Shown here: positions 35,643-46,238 of the stretch, in pieces
Layout of the letters: every line of letters starts with the position of its first letter
Position numbering within the stretch: the first letter of the stretch is position 1
NCBI GenBank assembly: GCA_002029975.1
Contig: LQBE01000011.1
Coordinates: forward strand, 32,689-84,203
Reading direction: 5' to 3'
DNA length: 51,515 bases
From: a delta proteobacterium ML8_F1
GTDB lineage: Bacteria; Bacillota; Clostridia; Peptostreptococcales; Acidaminobacteraceae
The notes under the pieces: model-generated
The model's database searches: none
Seen by the model: the letters and a program-made list of their open reading frames with translations, nothing else
Told to the model about the DNA's origin: nothing
Program-made: the position numbers and the translations under genes

Positions 35643-37421
35643 TTGAAGAAATTAATAACGGGGAATGAGGCGGTTGCCAGAGGGGCTTATGAAGCCGGGG
35701 TAACCTATGCATCGGCCTACCCCGGGACGCCCAGTACTGAAATTCTTGAGAATATCGGGCCCTATAAAGAAGAGATTATCGCTGAGTGGGCTCCTAACGA
35801 AAAAGTGGCCTTGGAGTCTGCCTTCGGTGCCTCTTTTGCCGGGGCGAGATCCCTGGCTGCCATGAAACACGTCGGCGTCAATGTGGCTGCTGATGCCCTG
35901 ATGACCATGGGTTATACCGGGGTCAGGGGTGGCTTTGTTCTGGTGAGTGCCGACGATCCCGGCTGCCATTCTTCCCAGAACGAGCAGGACAACCGAATTT
36001 TTGCAAAATTCGCTAAGGTTGCCTGCATCGAGCCCAGTGATTCCCAGGAATCCAAGGACTTTATCAAGGAAGCCTACAAGATCAGCGAGGCTTTTGATGT
36101 GGCGGTTCTTTTTAGAATGACCACCAGGGTCTGTCACTCCAAGGGACTCGTTGCTTTCGAAGAGCGGGAGGAAAGGGAAATCATTCCCTATGAAAAGCAG
36201 ATTCAAAAGTACATTGTCGCACCGGCCCACGCTCAAAGACTCCATCCCATTGTTGAAGACAAGCTCAAAAAACTGGAAGCCTTTTCCAATGAAACCCACC
36301 TCAATGTAGAGGAATGGCATGGTTCTGAGATTGGAATCGTCACCTCAGGTGTGGCATATACCTATGCCAGGGAAGTTTTCAAGGATACGGCAAACTACCT
36401 GAAAATCGGTTTTTCCAATCCGCTGCCCATGGATAAAATCAGGGCTTTTTCTCAAAAAGTCAAGACCCTCTATGTCATAGAAGAATTAGAGCCCTTCATG
36501 GAAGACCAGATGAAAGCCGCAGGCATTGCTTGTATCGGCAAGGAAAAGATTCCACTGACCGGGGAACTCAGCCCCGATGTGATTGAAGAGGCCATTTTCG
36601 GTAAAAAACCGGAATTTCTCAGTATCTCAGAGGAGAAAATCGTACCCAGACCACCGACCCTGTGTGCCGGCTGTCCCCACCGCGGATTCTTCTATGCCCT
36701 TGGGAAAAAGAAAAATGTCGTGGTTACCGGAGATATCGGCTGCTATACCCTGGGCTTTGCAGACCCTCTGAATGCCATTGACTCGGTTCATTGCATGGGA
36801 GCGAGCATCAGTATGGGTCACGGGGCGCAGAAGGCTTTCAAAAAGCACGGCGTGGATAAGAGAATCGTCTCCGTCATCGGTGATTCCACCTTTTTGCATA
36901 CCGGGGTCAATTCCCTGCTCACGGTGGCTTACAATGGGGGAAATACGGTGAATGTCATCCTTGACAACAGGATTACGGCAATGACCGGTCACCAGGAAAA
37001 TCCCGGAACCGGTTTTACCCTCCAGGGGGCACCGGCCAAGGAGGTCAACCTTGAAGAATTGGTGAAAGCCATTGGCATTGAGCACGTCAAGACCATCAAT
37101 CCGCTGAAGCTCAAGGAAGTGGATACGGCCTTAGAAGAAGCCTTTGCCTTTGACGGACCGTCTGTCATCATTACCCGATGGCCCTGCGCCTTGAAACGCT
37201 ATTCCGAGGCGGATATCGAGGAGTTCGGACCTCTCGAGAACCAGTGCCATGTCATAGAGGACAAATGCAAGGGATGCCGCATCTGCACCAAAACCGGCTG
37301 TCCGGCCATCAGCTTCGATAATGACAAGAAAAAAGCCTTTATCGATCCCAACCAATGTGTGGGCTGCATGGTTTGTCTCCAATCCTGTCCCTTCAATGCC
37401 ATAGAAAGGGTGGTGGAATAA
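35643..37421 (+). CDS. iorA: Indolepyruvate:ferredoxin oxidoreductase, alpha subunit
   Basis: About 592 residues from TTG at 35643. A GTG at 35634 is too close to the GAGGAG site. It is the thiamine-diphosphate enzyme that oxidatively decarboxylates arylpyruvates to arylacetyl-CoA, reducing ferredoxin. Domains are an N-terminal pyrimidine-binding half (YPGTPSTEI), a central part with CAGCPHRGFFYAL, a TPP-binding half (GDIGCYTLG, GDSTFLHTGVNSL, NRITAMTGHQ) and a C-terminal 2x[4Fe-4S] ferredoxin domain (CKGCRICTKTGCP, CVGCMVCLQSCP). Works with IorB. Confidence 0.95.
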   Translation: MKKLITGNEAVARGAYEAGVTYASAYPGTPSTEILENIGPYKEEIIAEWAPNEKVALESAFGASFAGARSLAAMKHVGVNVAADALMTMGYTGVRGGFVLVSADDPGCHSSQNEQDNRIFAKFAKVACIEPSDSQESKDFIKEAYKISEAFDVAVLFRMTTRVCHSKGLVAFEEREEREIIPYEKQIQKYIVAPAHAQRLHPIVEDKLKKLEAFSNETHLNVEEWHGSEIGIVTSGVAYTYAREVFKDTANYLKIGFSNPLPMDKIRAFSQKVKTLYVIEELEPFMEDQMKAAGIACIGKEKIPLTGELSPDVIEEAIFGKKPEFLSISEEKIVPRPPTLCAGCPHRGFFYALGKKKNVVVTGDIGCYTLGFADPLNAIDSVHCMGASISMGHGAQKAFKKHGVDKRIVSVIGDSTFLHTGVNSLLTVAYNGGNTVNVILDNRITAMTGHQENPGTGFTLQGAPAKEVNLEELVKAIGIEHVKTINPLKLKEVDTALEEAFAFDGPSVIITRWPCALKRYSEADIEEFGPLENQCHVIEDKCKGCRICTKTGCPAISFDNDKKKAFIDPNQCVGCMVCLQSCPFNAIERVVE

Positions 37422-37422
37422 G

Positions 37423-38004
37423 ATGACGGAAACTAGGAATATTCTGCTCTCAGGAGTAGGGGGCCAGGGCATCATCCTGGCCAGCAAGATTCTTTCCACG
37501 GGGTTGATTAATGCGGGATATGATGTGAAAATGTCAGAGGTCCACGGCATGGCCCAGCGGGGAGGCAGCGTCACCACCCAGGTCAGATACGGTGATAAAG
37601 TGGATTCTCCGATTATCGGAAAGGGTCAGGCGGACATTCTGGTCTCCTTCGAAGTGATGGAGACTGGAAGATGGCTGGAATACCTCAAGCTCAGTGGCCA
37701 GGTCATCATCAATCAGTGGGAAATCGGTTCTGCCCCGATTCTTTCAGGCAAATCCCTCTACCCCAAGGGGGTCATCGAGGAAATTGCTTCAAAGGTCGAG
37801 GAAACCACTGTCATCGACGCGGCTCGTCTGGCCAGGGAAATCGGCAACATCCGAACCATGAACGTGGTGATTGTGGGGGCGCTGATCAAGGCCCTGGGCC
37901 TGGAGGCCCTCGACTGGGAAGAGGTCATTCGGTCCACGGTGAAACCAAAGTTTGTAGACGTCAATATTATTGCACTCAAAGCGGGAATGGATCAGATTCA
38001 ATAG
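37423..38004 (+). CDS. iorB: Indolepyruvate:ferredoxin oxidoreductase, beta subunit
   Basis: 193 residues of the gamma-type POR/KOR subunit family (LLSGVGGQGIILASKIL, HGMAQRGGSVTTQVRYG). It completes the IOR enzyme with IorA. The ATG is two bases after the iorA stop. Followed by a terminator, so ptb-iorA-iorB appears to be a closed operon. Confidence 0.94.
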   Translation: MTETRNILLSGVGGQGIILASKILSTGLINAGYDVKMSEVHGMAQRGGSVTTQVRYGDKVDSPIIGKGQADILVSFEVMETGRWLEYLKLSGQVIINQWEIGSAPILSGKSLYPKGVIEEIASKVEETTVIDAARLAREIGNIRTMNVVIVGALIKALGLEALDWEEVIRSTVKPKFVDVNIIALKAGMDQIQ

Positions 38005-38007
38005 CAA

Positions 38008-38040
38008 AATGCCGGTTCCAGGGGAGCCGGCATTTTTTGA
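38008..38040 (+). terminator. Terminator of ptb-iorAB
   Basis: AAATGCCGG at 38008-38016 pairs with CCGGCATTT at 38027-38035, followed by a T run. Confidence 0.85.
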
Positions 38041-38340
38041 TTGTTTGGCTTTGTCAGACTTCAGGATTGTTTGAGGTAGACCTTCGATTTCTTTATATTC
38101 ATCAACGGCGTCTGAAGTGGCTTCAGTGGAGAGGTTTTACTCTGAGTGGCCTTGAGAAATCTGTCCAGCTTAGTGCAACCTATCCATTGATTTTCCCGAA
38201 TCCGACGCAGTCCCTCGGTTGACATCGACCAAGGGGCAAACTGAATTTTCAGAAGAATCCTGACGGTGCCGGTTCCCGAGGGACTGATTTGAATAAAAAT
38301 GATTGCAAGCGGGAAATAAACACAATGACGATTATTGAAA
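38041..38340. other. 300-base intergenic region without a clear gene
   Basis: The stretch lies between two terminators. On the minus strand one frame stays open for about 90 codons, from ~38336 to a TGA near 38064 (for example QISPSGTGTVRILLKIQ and MSTEGLRRIRENQWIGCTK), but I see no ribosome site and no recognised family. It may be a gene remnant or chance. Confidence 0.3.
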
Positions 38341-38371
38341 AATCCAGAGCAAAATAACTCTGGATTTTTTT
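38339..38371. terminator. Bidirectional terminator upstream of the AIM24-like gene end
   Basis: AATCCAGAG (38341-38349) and CTCTGGATT (38358-38366), with T runs on both strands. Confidence 0.75.
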
Positions 38372-38431
38372 GTTCCGCTGTTTTGAGGTCTCATAGACAA
38401 CACTAGCTTCTGACAGAATCAATTGTTTTTT

Positions 38432-39112
38432 CTAGTCTTTTTTGATTGGGATAAAAGGGATAATCTCCCTGGCGAGGTTCTGGATGGGCATGGTCTGCAA
38501 CCAAACTCTTCCCGGGCCTGTGAGGGTGGCAAGAAAGAGCCCTTCTCCTCCAAAGAGTATATTTTTGAAGCCCTTGACCATTTCGATGGAGTAGTCCACT
38601 GTAGGTTCTATGATGGCGATATGGCCGGTATCCACCTTGAGCCTTTCTCCGGGGGCCAGAACGTGTTCCACCGTTTCGCCGTCGATTTCAAAAAACACCT
38701 GGCCCGGACCGGTAACCTTCTGCAGGATAAAACCCTCTCCGCCGAAGAGGCCGGTGCCGAGTTTTTTTCTGAAATGCATCTCAAGGGTGACACTTCGGTC
38801 GGCTACCAGAAAAGATTTTTTCTGACAGACCAGGCTCTCATTGTTTTTCAATTCCATGGCAATGATATTTCCCGGCATGGAGGTTGGAAAGGCAATGTGA
38901 GCGGTTCCCCTTGCCGTATAGGTGGTCATGAAGAGGGATTCTCCAGAAAGTTTTCTGGTGAGGCCACCAAACAACCCCCCCTCAAGATTGGTGGACATTT
39001 CCACGGTGTCGCTCATCCACCCCATGCCGCCGGATTCTGTAAAAACCGATTCACCCGACTCAAGGGACATCATCACCACGGGCATGGTACTGCCTCTAAT
39101 TTCGTATTTCAT
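38432..39112 (-). CDS. AIM24 / TIGR00266 family protein
   Basis: 226 residues from the ATG at 39112 (AGGAGG upstream). The family has an all-beta, tryptophan-RNA-attenuation-protein-like fold. Typical stretches are MKYEIRGSTMPVVMMSLESGES, GLTRKLSGESLFMTTYTA and LFGGEGLFLATLTGPGRVWLQTM. Bacterial members have no settled function. It stands alone between the iorAB and argG transcripts. Confidence 0.9.
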   Translation of the reverse strand: MKYEIRGSTMPVVMMSLESGESVFTESGGMGWMSDTVEMSTNLEGGLFGGLTRKLSGESLFMTTYTARGTAHIAFPTSMPGNIIAMELKNNESLVCQKKSFLVADRSVTLEMHFRKKLGTGLFGGEGFILQKVTGPGQVFFEIDGETVEHVLAPGERLKVDTGHIAIIEPTVDYSIEMVKGFKNILFGGEGLFLATLTGPGRVWLQTMPIQNLAREIIPFIPIKKD

Positions 39113-39242
39113 TGACACATACCTCCTGTTAATCATTTAACCAGTATGTACCCGCTGAAAAAGAAGGTAAACCATTTGATTTGTGGTGTTCCAGAGCTTT
39201 AGTCAACCTCGAAAAAAAAGTGAATTAGTTTAATTGAAACTC

Positions 39243-39270
39243 TTGCAATACAGGTTGTATTTGGTATAAT
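39243..39270 (+). promoter_or_regulatory. Promoter of argGH-carAB with inverted repeat
   Basis: TTGCAA (39243-39248), 16-base spacer, TATAAT (39265-39270). The spacer holds ATACA-GGT-TGTAT (39248-39260), an inverted repeat built from the same TGTAT/ATACA units as the candidate ArgR boxes at argC and argB, though in everted order. Confidence 0.6.
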
Positions 39271-39303
39271 GCATTTAATAAATATACATTTGGAGGTATA
39301 ATA

Positions 39304-40533
39304 ATGAATAAAAAGGTAGTGCTTGCTTACTCTGGTGGACTGGATACTTCGGTTATTTTAAAATATCTGAAGGAAGAATATAGATACGATGTCATAGCAG
39401 TGTGTGTGGATGTGGGTCAAAAGGACAATTTTGAAGAGGTTGAGAAAAAGGCCTATGCCACAGGTGCTTCAAAGGTCTATATTGAGGATGTCAAAAAGGA
39501 ATTTGTTACAGAGTATCTCTACAAGGCAATCAAATCCGGCGCCATCTACGAGGATGATTATCTTCTGGGCACCTCATTTGCCCGCCCCCTGATAACGGAG
39601 CGTCTGGTGGCCATTGCCCAGAAGGAAGGGGCTGCGGCCATTGCCCATGGCGCGACGGGCAAGGGCAACGACCAGGTGCGTTTTGAATCCAGCATCAAGG
39701 CTCTGGACCCTACCTTGAAAATCATTGCCCCCTGGCGGGAATGGCAGTTGAATTCCCGTGAAGTCCTGGTGGACTACGCCAAGAAACACGGTATTCCGAT
39801 TCCAGTGACAAAAAAGGATATTTATTCACGGGATGAGAATCTCTGGCATATTTCCCACGAGGGGGGGGATCTGGAGGATCCATGGAATGTGTATCCTGAA
39901 GAGGTCCTCAGATGGTCCGTCACCCCTCAGAAGGCGCCCCAGAAGCCGGAGGAACTGACCATCGAATTCGAAGAGGGTATTCCCACGGCAATCAACGGCA
40001 AGACCTATGAACCTGTGGAAATGGTCAGACTTCTGAATGAGCTCGGCGGAAAACACGGGGTCGGCATCATTGACATTGTGGAAAACCGCCTGGTGGGGAT
40101 GAAATCCCGGGGCGTTTACGAAACACCGGCTGGAACGATTCTCTATGAGGCTCACAGGGCCCTGGAGAAATTGACGCTGGACCGATCAACCCTGGCCTTT
40201 AAAAAACAGGTGGCTTTGAAATATGCGGACCTGGTTTACGACGGCCTTTGGCATACCCCTCTGCGTGAAGCACTGGATGCCTTTATAGACAGTACACAAA
40301 CTACAGTAACAGGCAAAGTCAAGGTTCAACTTTATAAAGGAAAGTGTTATACTATTGCGAGTGCCTCCGACTATTCCCTCTATTCAGAGGAATTCGTGAC
40401 CTTTGGTGCGGATGAAGTCTACAATCAAAAGGATGCTGAGGGTTTCATCAATATCTTTACGCTGCCCCTGAAGATCCGGGCAATCATGAAGAGCAAAAAA
40501 AAAATAGAGAATGATGGTGTGAAAGCGATATGA
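39304..40533 (+). CDS. argG: Argininosuccinate synthase
   Basis: 409 residues. The ATP pyrophosphatase P-loop [10 protein letters not shown] is at residues 8-17. Also seen are [12 protein letters not shown] and [20 protein letters not shown]. It condenses citrulline and aspartate with ATP in arginine synthesis. First gene of argG-argH-carA-carB; its stop overlaps the argH start. Confidence 0.97.
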   Translation: MNKKVVLAYSGGLDTSVILKYLKEEYRYDVIAVCVDVGQKDNFEEVEKKAYATGASKVYIEDVKKEFVTEYLYKAIKSGAIYEDDYLLGTSFARPLITERLVAIAQKEGAAAIAHGATGKGNDQVRFESSIKALDPTLKIIAPWREWQLNSREVLVDYAKKHGIPIPVTKKDIYSRDENLWHISHEGGDLEDPWNVYPEEVLRWSVTPQKAPQKPEELTIEFEEGIPTAINGKTYEPVEMVRLLNELGGKHGVGIIDIVENRLVGMKSRGVYETPAGTILYEAHRALEKLTLDRSTLAFKKQVALKYADLVYDGLWHTPLREALDAFIDSTQTTVTGKVKVQLYKGKCYTIASASDYSLYSEEFVTFGADEVYNQKDAEGFINIFTLPLKIRAIMKSKKKIENDGVKAI

Positions 40534-41909
40534 AATTATGGAGCGGACGATTCAAAGAGAACACGAGTGAACTGATGGACCGTTTCAACAGTTCACTCAA
40601 AGTGGATGCCAAGCTGTACCGCGAGGACATCGAAGGCAGCCTGATCCACAGTGAGATGCTTAAAAATATTGGCCTTTTGACTAACTGTGAATTTGAACAA
40701 ATTCAGGAGGGTCTTAAGGCCATCCTCTTGAGTATTGAAAAGGGCGAGGTTGTTTTCAAGGAAGAAGACGAAGATATCCATATGGCCATTGAGAGGCTTC
40801 TGAGTGAATCCATCGGGGTGGCGGGCAAAAAGCTTCATACTGCAAGATCCCGCAACGACCAGGTGGCCTTTGACCTGAGACTCTATCTGAAGAAAGAAAT
40901 ATCTGTCACCAGGGACTTGATCCATGATCTGATGGAGGTGCTTTACGAAAGAGCTTTGGAGGAAACCGGGACCATAATGCCTGGTTATACCCATATGCAG
41001 CGGGCACAGCCCATCCGACTGAGTTTTTATCTGCTGGCTTATTTCGAAATGCTCAAAAGGGACTACAAGCGACTGGGCAACGCCTATGAAATAATGGATG
41101 AGCTGCCCCTTGGCGCCGGCGCCCTGGCGGGAACGAGCTATGCCACAGACCGGGAGTTCCTTCGGGAGCGGGCGGGTTTTGAAAGAATCATGGCCAATGC
41201 CATGGATGCCGTGAGTGACCGGGATTATCTCATTGAGAGCGCCTCAGCCCTGTCCATCGGAATGATGCATCTCAGCCGGCTTTCTGAGGAAATCATCACT
41301 TACAGCACCAGGGAATTTGGATTTTTCGAGGTTTCGGAGGCCTTCTCGACGGGATCGAGTATTATGCCACAAAAGAAAAATCCTGATGCCGCGGAATTGA
41401 TCCGGGGGAAGACGGCAAGTGTCTATGGAAGACTGCTGTCCCTGTTGGTGATGATGAAGGGTCTTCCCCTGGCCTACAATAAGGATATGCAGGAGGATAA
41501 AAAACAGATTTTTGAGGCGGTTGATGACTATCAGAATGCTCTTTTGGTGATGACGGGGATGATGGCTTCCATGACCTTCAACAGGGAAAATATGCTGCGG
41601 GCGACAAAGGAAGGCTTTCTCAATGCCACGGACCTCGCCGACCATCTGGTGAAAAAAGGGATGCCCTTCAGGGAAGCCCACGAAGTGGTGGGGCGTCTGG
41701 TCGCCTATGGGGACAGCCGGGGCTGCCCCCTGGAAGAACTGGACAGGGCGGTTTTCGAGGAACTGATTCCCGGGGTGGGGGATGAAATTTTTGAGGTGCT
41801 GAAAATCACAAACTGCGTTGAATCCAAAAAATCCCAGGGATCAACCAATCATGAAGAAGTGAACAAAATGCTCAAGGCGGCAAAAGAATGGCTGGAGGAG
41901 ATAAAGTGA
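40530..41909 (+). CDS. argH: Argininosuccinate lyase
   Basis: 459 residues. Fumarase/aspartase superfamily signature [15 protein letters not shown], with the upstream [10 protein letters not shown] and [12 protein letters not shown]-like ([13 protein letters not shown]) motifs. It splits argininosuccinate to arginine and fumarate. Overlaps argG (ATGA) and carA (GTGA). Confidence 0.97.
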   Translation: MKLWSGRFKENTSELMDRFNSSLKVDAKLYREDIEGSLIHSEMLKNIGLLTNCEFEQIQEGLKAILLSIEKGEVVFKEEDEDIHMAIERLLSESIGVAGKKLHTARSRNDQVAFDLRLYLKKEISVTRDLIHDLMEVLYERALEETGTIMPGYTHMQRAQPIRLSFYLLAYFEMLKRDYKRLGNAYEIMDELPLGAGALAGTSYATDREFLRERAGFERIMANAMDAVSDRDYLIESASALSIGMMHLSRLSEEIITYSTREFGFFEVSEAFSTGSSIMPQKKNPDAAELIRGKTASVYGRLLSLLVMMKGLPLAYNKDMQEDKKQIFEAVDDYQNALLVMTGMMASMTFNRENMLRATKEGFLNATDLADHLVKKGMPFREAHEVVGRLVAYGDSRGCPLEELDRAVFEELIPGVGDEIFEVLKITNCVESKKSQGSTNHEEVNKMLKAAKEWLEEIK

Positions 41910-43003
41910 AAGGGTATCTGATTCTGAAAGACGGCACCCAGTACTGGGGAGATATTTTCGGTGCGCAAAAGGTCATGGCGGGGGAGGTGGTGTTCAATAC
42001 CAGCATGACGGGCTATCAGGAGATCATGAGTGATCCGAGCTATTACAACCAGATTGTGGTGATGACCTACCCCCTGATTGGCAATTACGGCATCCACCAC
42101 CACATCAATCAATCCAAGGGACCCATTGTCAAGGGTTTTATTGTCCGTGAGTCCAGTGATATCTACACCCACTGGAATGGCATCATGAGTCTCAATGACT
42201 ATCTGAAGGCCAACGACATCATGGGACTTTCAGGAATCGATACCAGAGCGCTTGTGAGGAAAATCAGAGATCAGGGCACCATGAAGGGGATTATTGTTCC
42301 TGAGGATATTTCCAAGGAAGCAGCATTGGATTTGATCGATTCTGCAAAATTCGAGGATTACGTCAAAGCTGTGACGACTCCGATACCCTACGATCTTTGG
42401 CCCCTGGGAGACCCGGTGGCTCAGGTGGCGGTTATGGATTTCGGTATCAAAAGAAATATCATCAGGGCGCTTTTAAAGCGGAACATGAGTCTTAGGATTT
42501 TTCCCGCGGATACTTCATTTGAAGTGATTGAAGCCTTTGCCCCTGATGGTATTTTTATGTCCAATGGTCCGGGAGATCCCGGGGAGATTCCCGGGGTGAT
42601 CCAGGTCGTGGGACAGGTCATTGATGCACAGATCCCTACCTTTGGCATCTGCCTGGGGCATCAGCTCATCGCCCTGAGTCTTGGAGGGGAAACCGTTCCC
42701 ATGAAGTACGGTCACCGGGGGGGCAACCACCCGGTGAAGGATCTCAACCGGGACAAAATTGTCATTACAGCCCAGAATCACGGCTATGTGGTGACCAGGG
42801 AATCCATTGAAAAGCTTCCGGTGGTATTGACCCATGTCAATCTCAATGATCAGACCGTCGAGGGATTCAGGCATCAGAACAAGCCTTTGTTCAGCGTACA
42901 GTACCACCCTGAAGCTTCTCCCGGTCCGGATGATTCAGATTATCTCTTTGATGAATTTCTGGAAATGATACTAAAGAATAAAAAGGAGGCGGCCAAAGGA
43001 TGA
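41906..43003 (+). CDS. carA: Carbamoyl-phosphate synthase small subunit
   Basis: About 365 residues from GTG at 41906, which overlaps the argH stop and has GGAGGAG upstream. An ATG at 41888 lies before the ribosome site. The N-terminal domain (GYLILKDGTQYWGD) is followed by a class I glutaminase with the Cys nucleophile in FGICLGHQL and the His/Glu pair in YHPEASPGP. It supplies ammonia to CarB. Confidence 0.96.
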   Translation: MKGYLILKDGTQYWGDIFGAQKVMAGEVVFNTSMTGYQEIMSDPSYYNQIVVMTYPLIGNYGIHHHINQSKGPIVKGFIVRESSDIYTHWNGIMSLNDYLKANDIMGLSGIDTRALVRKIRDQGTMKGIIVPEDISKEAALDLIDSAKFEDYVKAVTTPIPYDLWPLGDPVAQVAVMDFGIKRNIIRALLKRNMSLRIFPADTSFEVIEAFAPDGIFMSNGPGDPGEIPGVIQVVGQVIDAQIPTFGICLGHQLIALSLGGETVPMKYGHRGGNHPVKDLNRDKIVITAQNHGYVVTRESIEKLPVVLTHVNLNDQTVEGFRHQNKPLFSVQYHPEASPGPDDSDYLFDEFLEMILKNKKEAAKG

Positions 43004-46000
43004 TCAACAAAAAAGTCCTTGTCATCGGATCCGGTCCCATTGTTATCGGTCAGGGAGCCGAATTTGACTATTCGGGGACCCAGGCCTGTCGTGTCCTGAA
43101 GGACGAAGGGTATTCCGTGGTGCTGGTCAATTCCAACCCGGCAACCATCATGACCGACAAAGCCATTGCGGATGTGGTCTATTCAGAGCCTCTGGAGCTG
43201 CCCTTTATAGAGCGGATTATTGAAATCGAAAAGCCCGGGAGTATTCTGGTGGGAATGGGGGGACAGACCGCCCTGAATCTGGGTATCGAGCTTGAGAAGG
43301 CCGGTCTCGTTGCAAAACACAATTTGAAGGTGCTTGGAACCTCTCTGAGAAATGTGGAAATCGGTGAAGACCGCGATCTTTTCAAGGAACTGATGATGAA
43401 AATCAATGAACCGACCATAGAAAGTCATATTGCCAACACCCTTGAAGAGGCCAAGGCTGTGGCTAAGGGTATTGGCTATCCCGTGGTGGTTCGACCGGCC
43501 TACACCCTCGGAGGCTCCGGTGGAGGGATGGCTGACAATGAAGACCAGCTCGTCGAAATTGCTGTGCGGGGCCTTAAATACTCCATGACCCAGCAGGTCC
43601 TCATTGAGAAATCCATCAAGGGGTGGAAGGAAATTGAATATGAGATGATGCGGGATGCCAAGGGCAATGCCATAGCGGTCTGCAATATGGAAAACCTCGA
43701 TCCCGTGGGGATCCACACTGGAGACAGTATCGTCCTGGCCCCTTCCCAGACCCTTAGCGACAAGGAGTATCATATGCTGAGGACGGCTTCAATCAAAATT
43801 GTCAACGCCCTTGACATCATCGGTGGATGCAATGTGCAGCTGGCCTTGAACCAGAGCAGTATGGACTACTATATCATCGAGGTCAACCCCAGGGTTTCCC
43901 GTTCCTCCTCCCTGGCCTCCAAAGCGACGGGGTATCCCATTGCCAAGGTGGCGACAAAAATTGCTCTGGGATATGCCCTGGATGAAATAGAAAATGAAAT
44001 TACTAAAAAAACCTTTGCGTGTTTTGAACCGGCTCTTGATTACTGTGTGGTAAAGATACCCAAATGGCCCTTTGATAAATTTGATTATGCCGACAAGCAT
44101 CTCGGGACTGCCATGAAGGCTACCGGAGAGGTCATGGCCATCGGCAACAATGTCGAGATGGCCCTTCTCAAGGCCGTCCGGTCCCTGGAAATCAATCAGT
44201 ACAATCTGGCCTTCAAGCCCGCAAGGGAAATGCTTTTAGATGAGCTTTTCCAACGCATAACCCTTGGGGACACTGAAAGACTTTTCTATATTGCGGAGCT
44301 TTTCAGAAGACAGGTCAGCCTGGAGAAGGTCAATGCCCTCACCGCCATTGATTCCTTTTATCTGTCAAAAATCAAAAATATCGTGATGATGGAGGAGTCC
44401 ATCCGAAACCGCATTGTGGATTATGTGGACCCTGAGTGGATTCGAACCCTCAAGAAGAAGGGGTTTTCTGATAAGGGGATGGCTGAATTGATGGTGGCCA
44501 CCACGGAAAAAATGGTCCATGATTTTCGAGTGGCCCATGGCATTCTTCCCGCCTACAAGATGGTGGACACCTGCGCTGCGGAATTTGAAGCCGCTTCCCC
44601 TTATTATTACTCCAGCTTTGACTTAGAGGATGAAGTTGTCCAGACCCAGGGCAAAAAAGTTCTGGTGGTCGGGTCCGGCCCCATCCGCATCGGCCAGGGG
44701 GTGGAATTTGATTACTGCAGCGTTCATGGCATCCTTGCCCTCAAGGAAGAAGGCATCGAGGGCATCATCATCAATAATAATCCAGAGACCGTCTCGACGG
44801 ATTTTGATATCTCAGACAAACTATATTTTGAGCCCATTACCACCGAGGATGTGATGAACATCGTCGACAAGGAGGGGATAGACGGTGTGATTCTGCAGTT
44901 TGGCGGCCAGACGGCCATTAAACTGGCGGAGGACCTCAGCGAGAGAGGGGTAACGATTCTGGGGACCTCCTTTGACAGCCTTGACGCTACTGAGGACCGG
45001 GACCGCTTTGATCGGATTCTCAAGGAGCATGGGATTAAAAACCCCAGGGGAGTCGGCGTCCATTCTGTGGCTGAAGGGCTTGCTAAAGCCGGGGAGATTG
45101 GATTTCCCATGCTGGTCAGACCCAGCTATGTCATTGGTGGTTTCGGAATGGAAATCGTCTATCACGAGGCAGAGCTCAGAAGATACCTCGAAGCGGCCTT
45201 CAGACTCAATCCAGAACAATCAGTGCTCATTGATGAGTTCATTCCGGGCATTGAGGTGGAGATTGATGCCATCTGCGACGGGGAGGAGATTTATATTCCC
45301 GGAATCATGGAACATCTGGAAGAGGCCGGAGTCCACTCGGGGGATTCCATTGCCTTTTATCCTTCCTTGAATGTAAAGCCTGAAATGGAGAGGCTTCTCA
45401 TTGAAACCACTAAAAAACTGGCAAAGGCCTTTGATCTTCTGGGAATATTCAATGTACAGTATATTGTCTATGAAGAGGAGCTCTATGTGATTGAGGTGAA
45501 CCCCCGGGCTTCCCGGACGGTGCCCATGATGAGCAAGGTCACGGGAGTCCCCATTATTGAACTGGGGACGAAGGTCATGCTTGGGAAAAAATTGAAGGAC
45601 CTGGGCTACAGTGGCGACATCCATCCCAAAAAAGATTTCTTTGCGGTGAAGAATCCGGTTTTCAGTATGGAAAAACTCACCCAGGCGGAAATTGCCCTGG
45701 GACCTGAAATGAAATCCACCGGTGAGACCATGGCCATCGACTACAGCCTTGACAGAGCTCTTTTCAAGGGTATCATTGCTTCGAACATGAGTGTGCCCAA
45801 GGTGGGCAAGGCCCTGATTTCCATTTCAGACCCCAAAAAGACAGAATCCATCAAAATTCTAGAGTCGATGAAAGCCCTGGGCTTTGAATTCTATTTTACC
45901 GCCGGCACCTACGAATTTGCCAGAAAGAACGGAATTGAAGGACATCTCATCGATGCCAAGGCAGCCCACAGTGCTCTGATTGACCGCAAATTCGATCTGG

Positions 46001-46185
46001 TTTTGAACCTGCCGACCAGGGGGAAGGACCGGGTAAAGGAAGGATTTATTCTTAGAAGGCTCAGTGTAGAACAAAAGGTGCCCTGTCTGACTTCTCTGAG
46101 TACCATGGCCCTGGTCTTGAAGATGATGGCCTGGGGAAATCGGACTGAGGATTTCGTCATGGTGGATATTTGCAAAATAAAATAG
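43000..46185 (+). CDS. carB: Carbamoyl-phosphate synthase large subunit
   Basis: 1061 residues, full length. Two ATP-grasp synthetase halves each begin with a related motif (VLVIGSGPIVIGQGAEFDYS; VLVVGSGPIRIGQGVEFDYC), followed by a C-terminal MGS-like allosteric domain (~930-1061). It makes carbamoyl phosphate for arginine and pyrimidines. Its place after argGH rather than with pyr genes suggests arginine-responsive control. Confidence 0.97.
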   Translation: MINKKVLVIGSGPIVIGQGAEFDYSGTQACRVLKDEGYSVVLVNSNPATIMTDKAIADVVYSEPLELPFIERIIEIEKPGSILVGMGGQTALNLGIELEKAGLVAKHNLKVLGTSLRNVEIGEDRDLFKELMMKINEPTIESHIANTLEEAKAVAKGIGYPVVVRPAYTLGGSGGGMADNEDQLVEIAVRGLKYSMTQQVLIEKSIKGWKEIEYEMMRDAKGNAIAVCNMENLDPVGIHTGDSIVLAPSQTLSDKEYHMLRTASIKIVNALDIIGGCNVQLALNQSSMDYYIIEVNPRVSRSSSLASKATGYPIAKVATKIALGYALDEIENEITKKTFACFEPALDYCVVKIPKWPFDKFDYADKHLGTAMKATGEVMAIGNNVEMALLKAVRSLEINQYNLAFKPAREMLLDELFQRITLGDTERLFYIAELFRRQVSLEKVNALTAIDSFYLSKIKNIVMMEESIRNRIVDYVDPEWIRTLKKKGFSDKGMAELMVATTEKMVHDFRVAHGILPAYKMVDTCAAEFEAASPYYYSSFDLEDEVVQTQGKKVLVVGSGPIRIGQGVEFDYCSVHGILALKEEGIEGIIINNNPETVSTDFDISDKLYFEPITTEDVMNIVDKEGIDGVILQFGGQTAIKLAEDLSERGVTILGTSFDSLDATEDRDRFDRILKEHGIKNPRGVGVHSVAEGLAKAGEIGFPMLVRPSYVIGGFGMEIVYHEAELRRYLEAAFRLNPEQSVLIDEFIPGIEVEIDAICDGEEIYIPGIMEHLEEAGVHSGDSIAFYPSLNVKPEMERLLIETTKKLAKAFDLLGIFNVQYIVYEEELYVIEVNPRASRTVPMMSKVTGVPIIELGTKVMLGKKLKDLGYSGDIHPKKDFFAVKNPVFSMEKLTQAEIALGPEMKSTGETMAIDYSLDRALFKGIIASNMSVPKVGKALISISDPKKTESIKILESMKALGFEFYFTAGTYEFARKNGIEGHLIDAKAAHSALIDRKFDLVLNLPTRGKDRVKEGFILRRLSVEQKVPCLTSLSTMALVLKMMAWGNRTEDFVMVDICKIK

Positions 46186-46238
46186 CAAAATCATACAAAT
46201 GTATGCTGTCAGCACACCAATTTTAAAAGTATTTCATT

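Noticed and set aside
38423-39115. 230-codon plus-strand frame
   Set aside because: Antisense to the AIM24-like gene, which has the ribosome site and family features.
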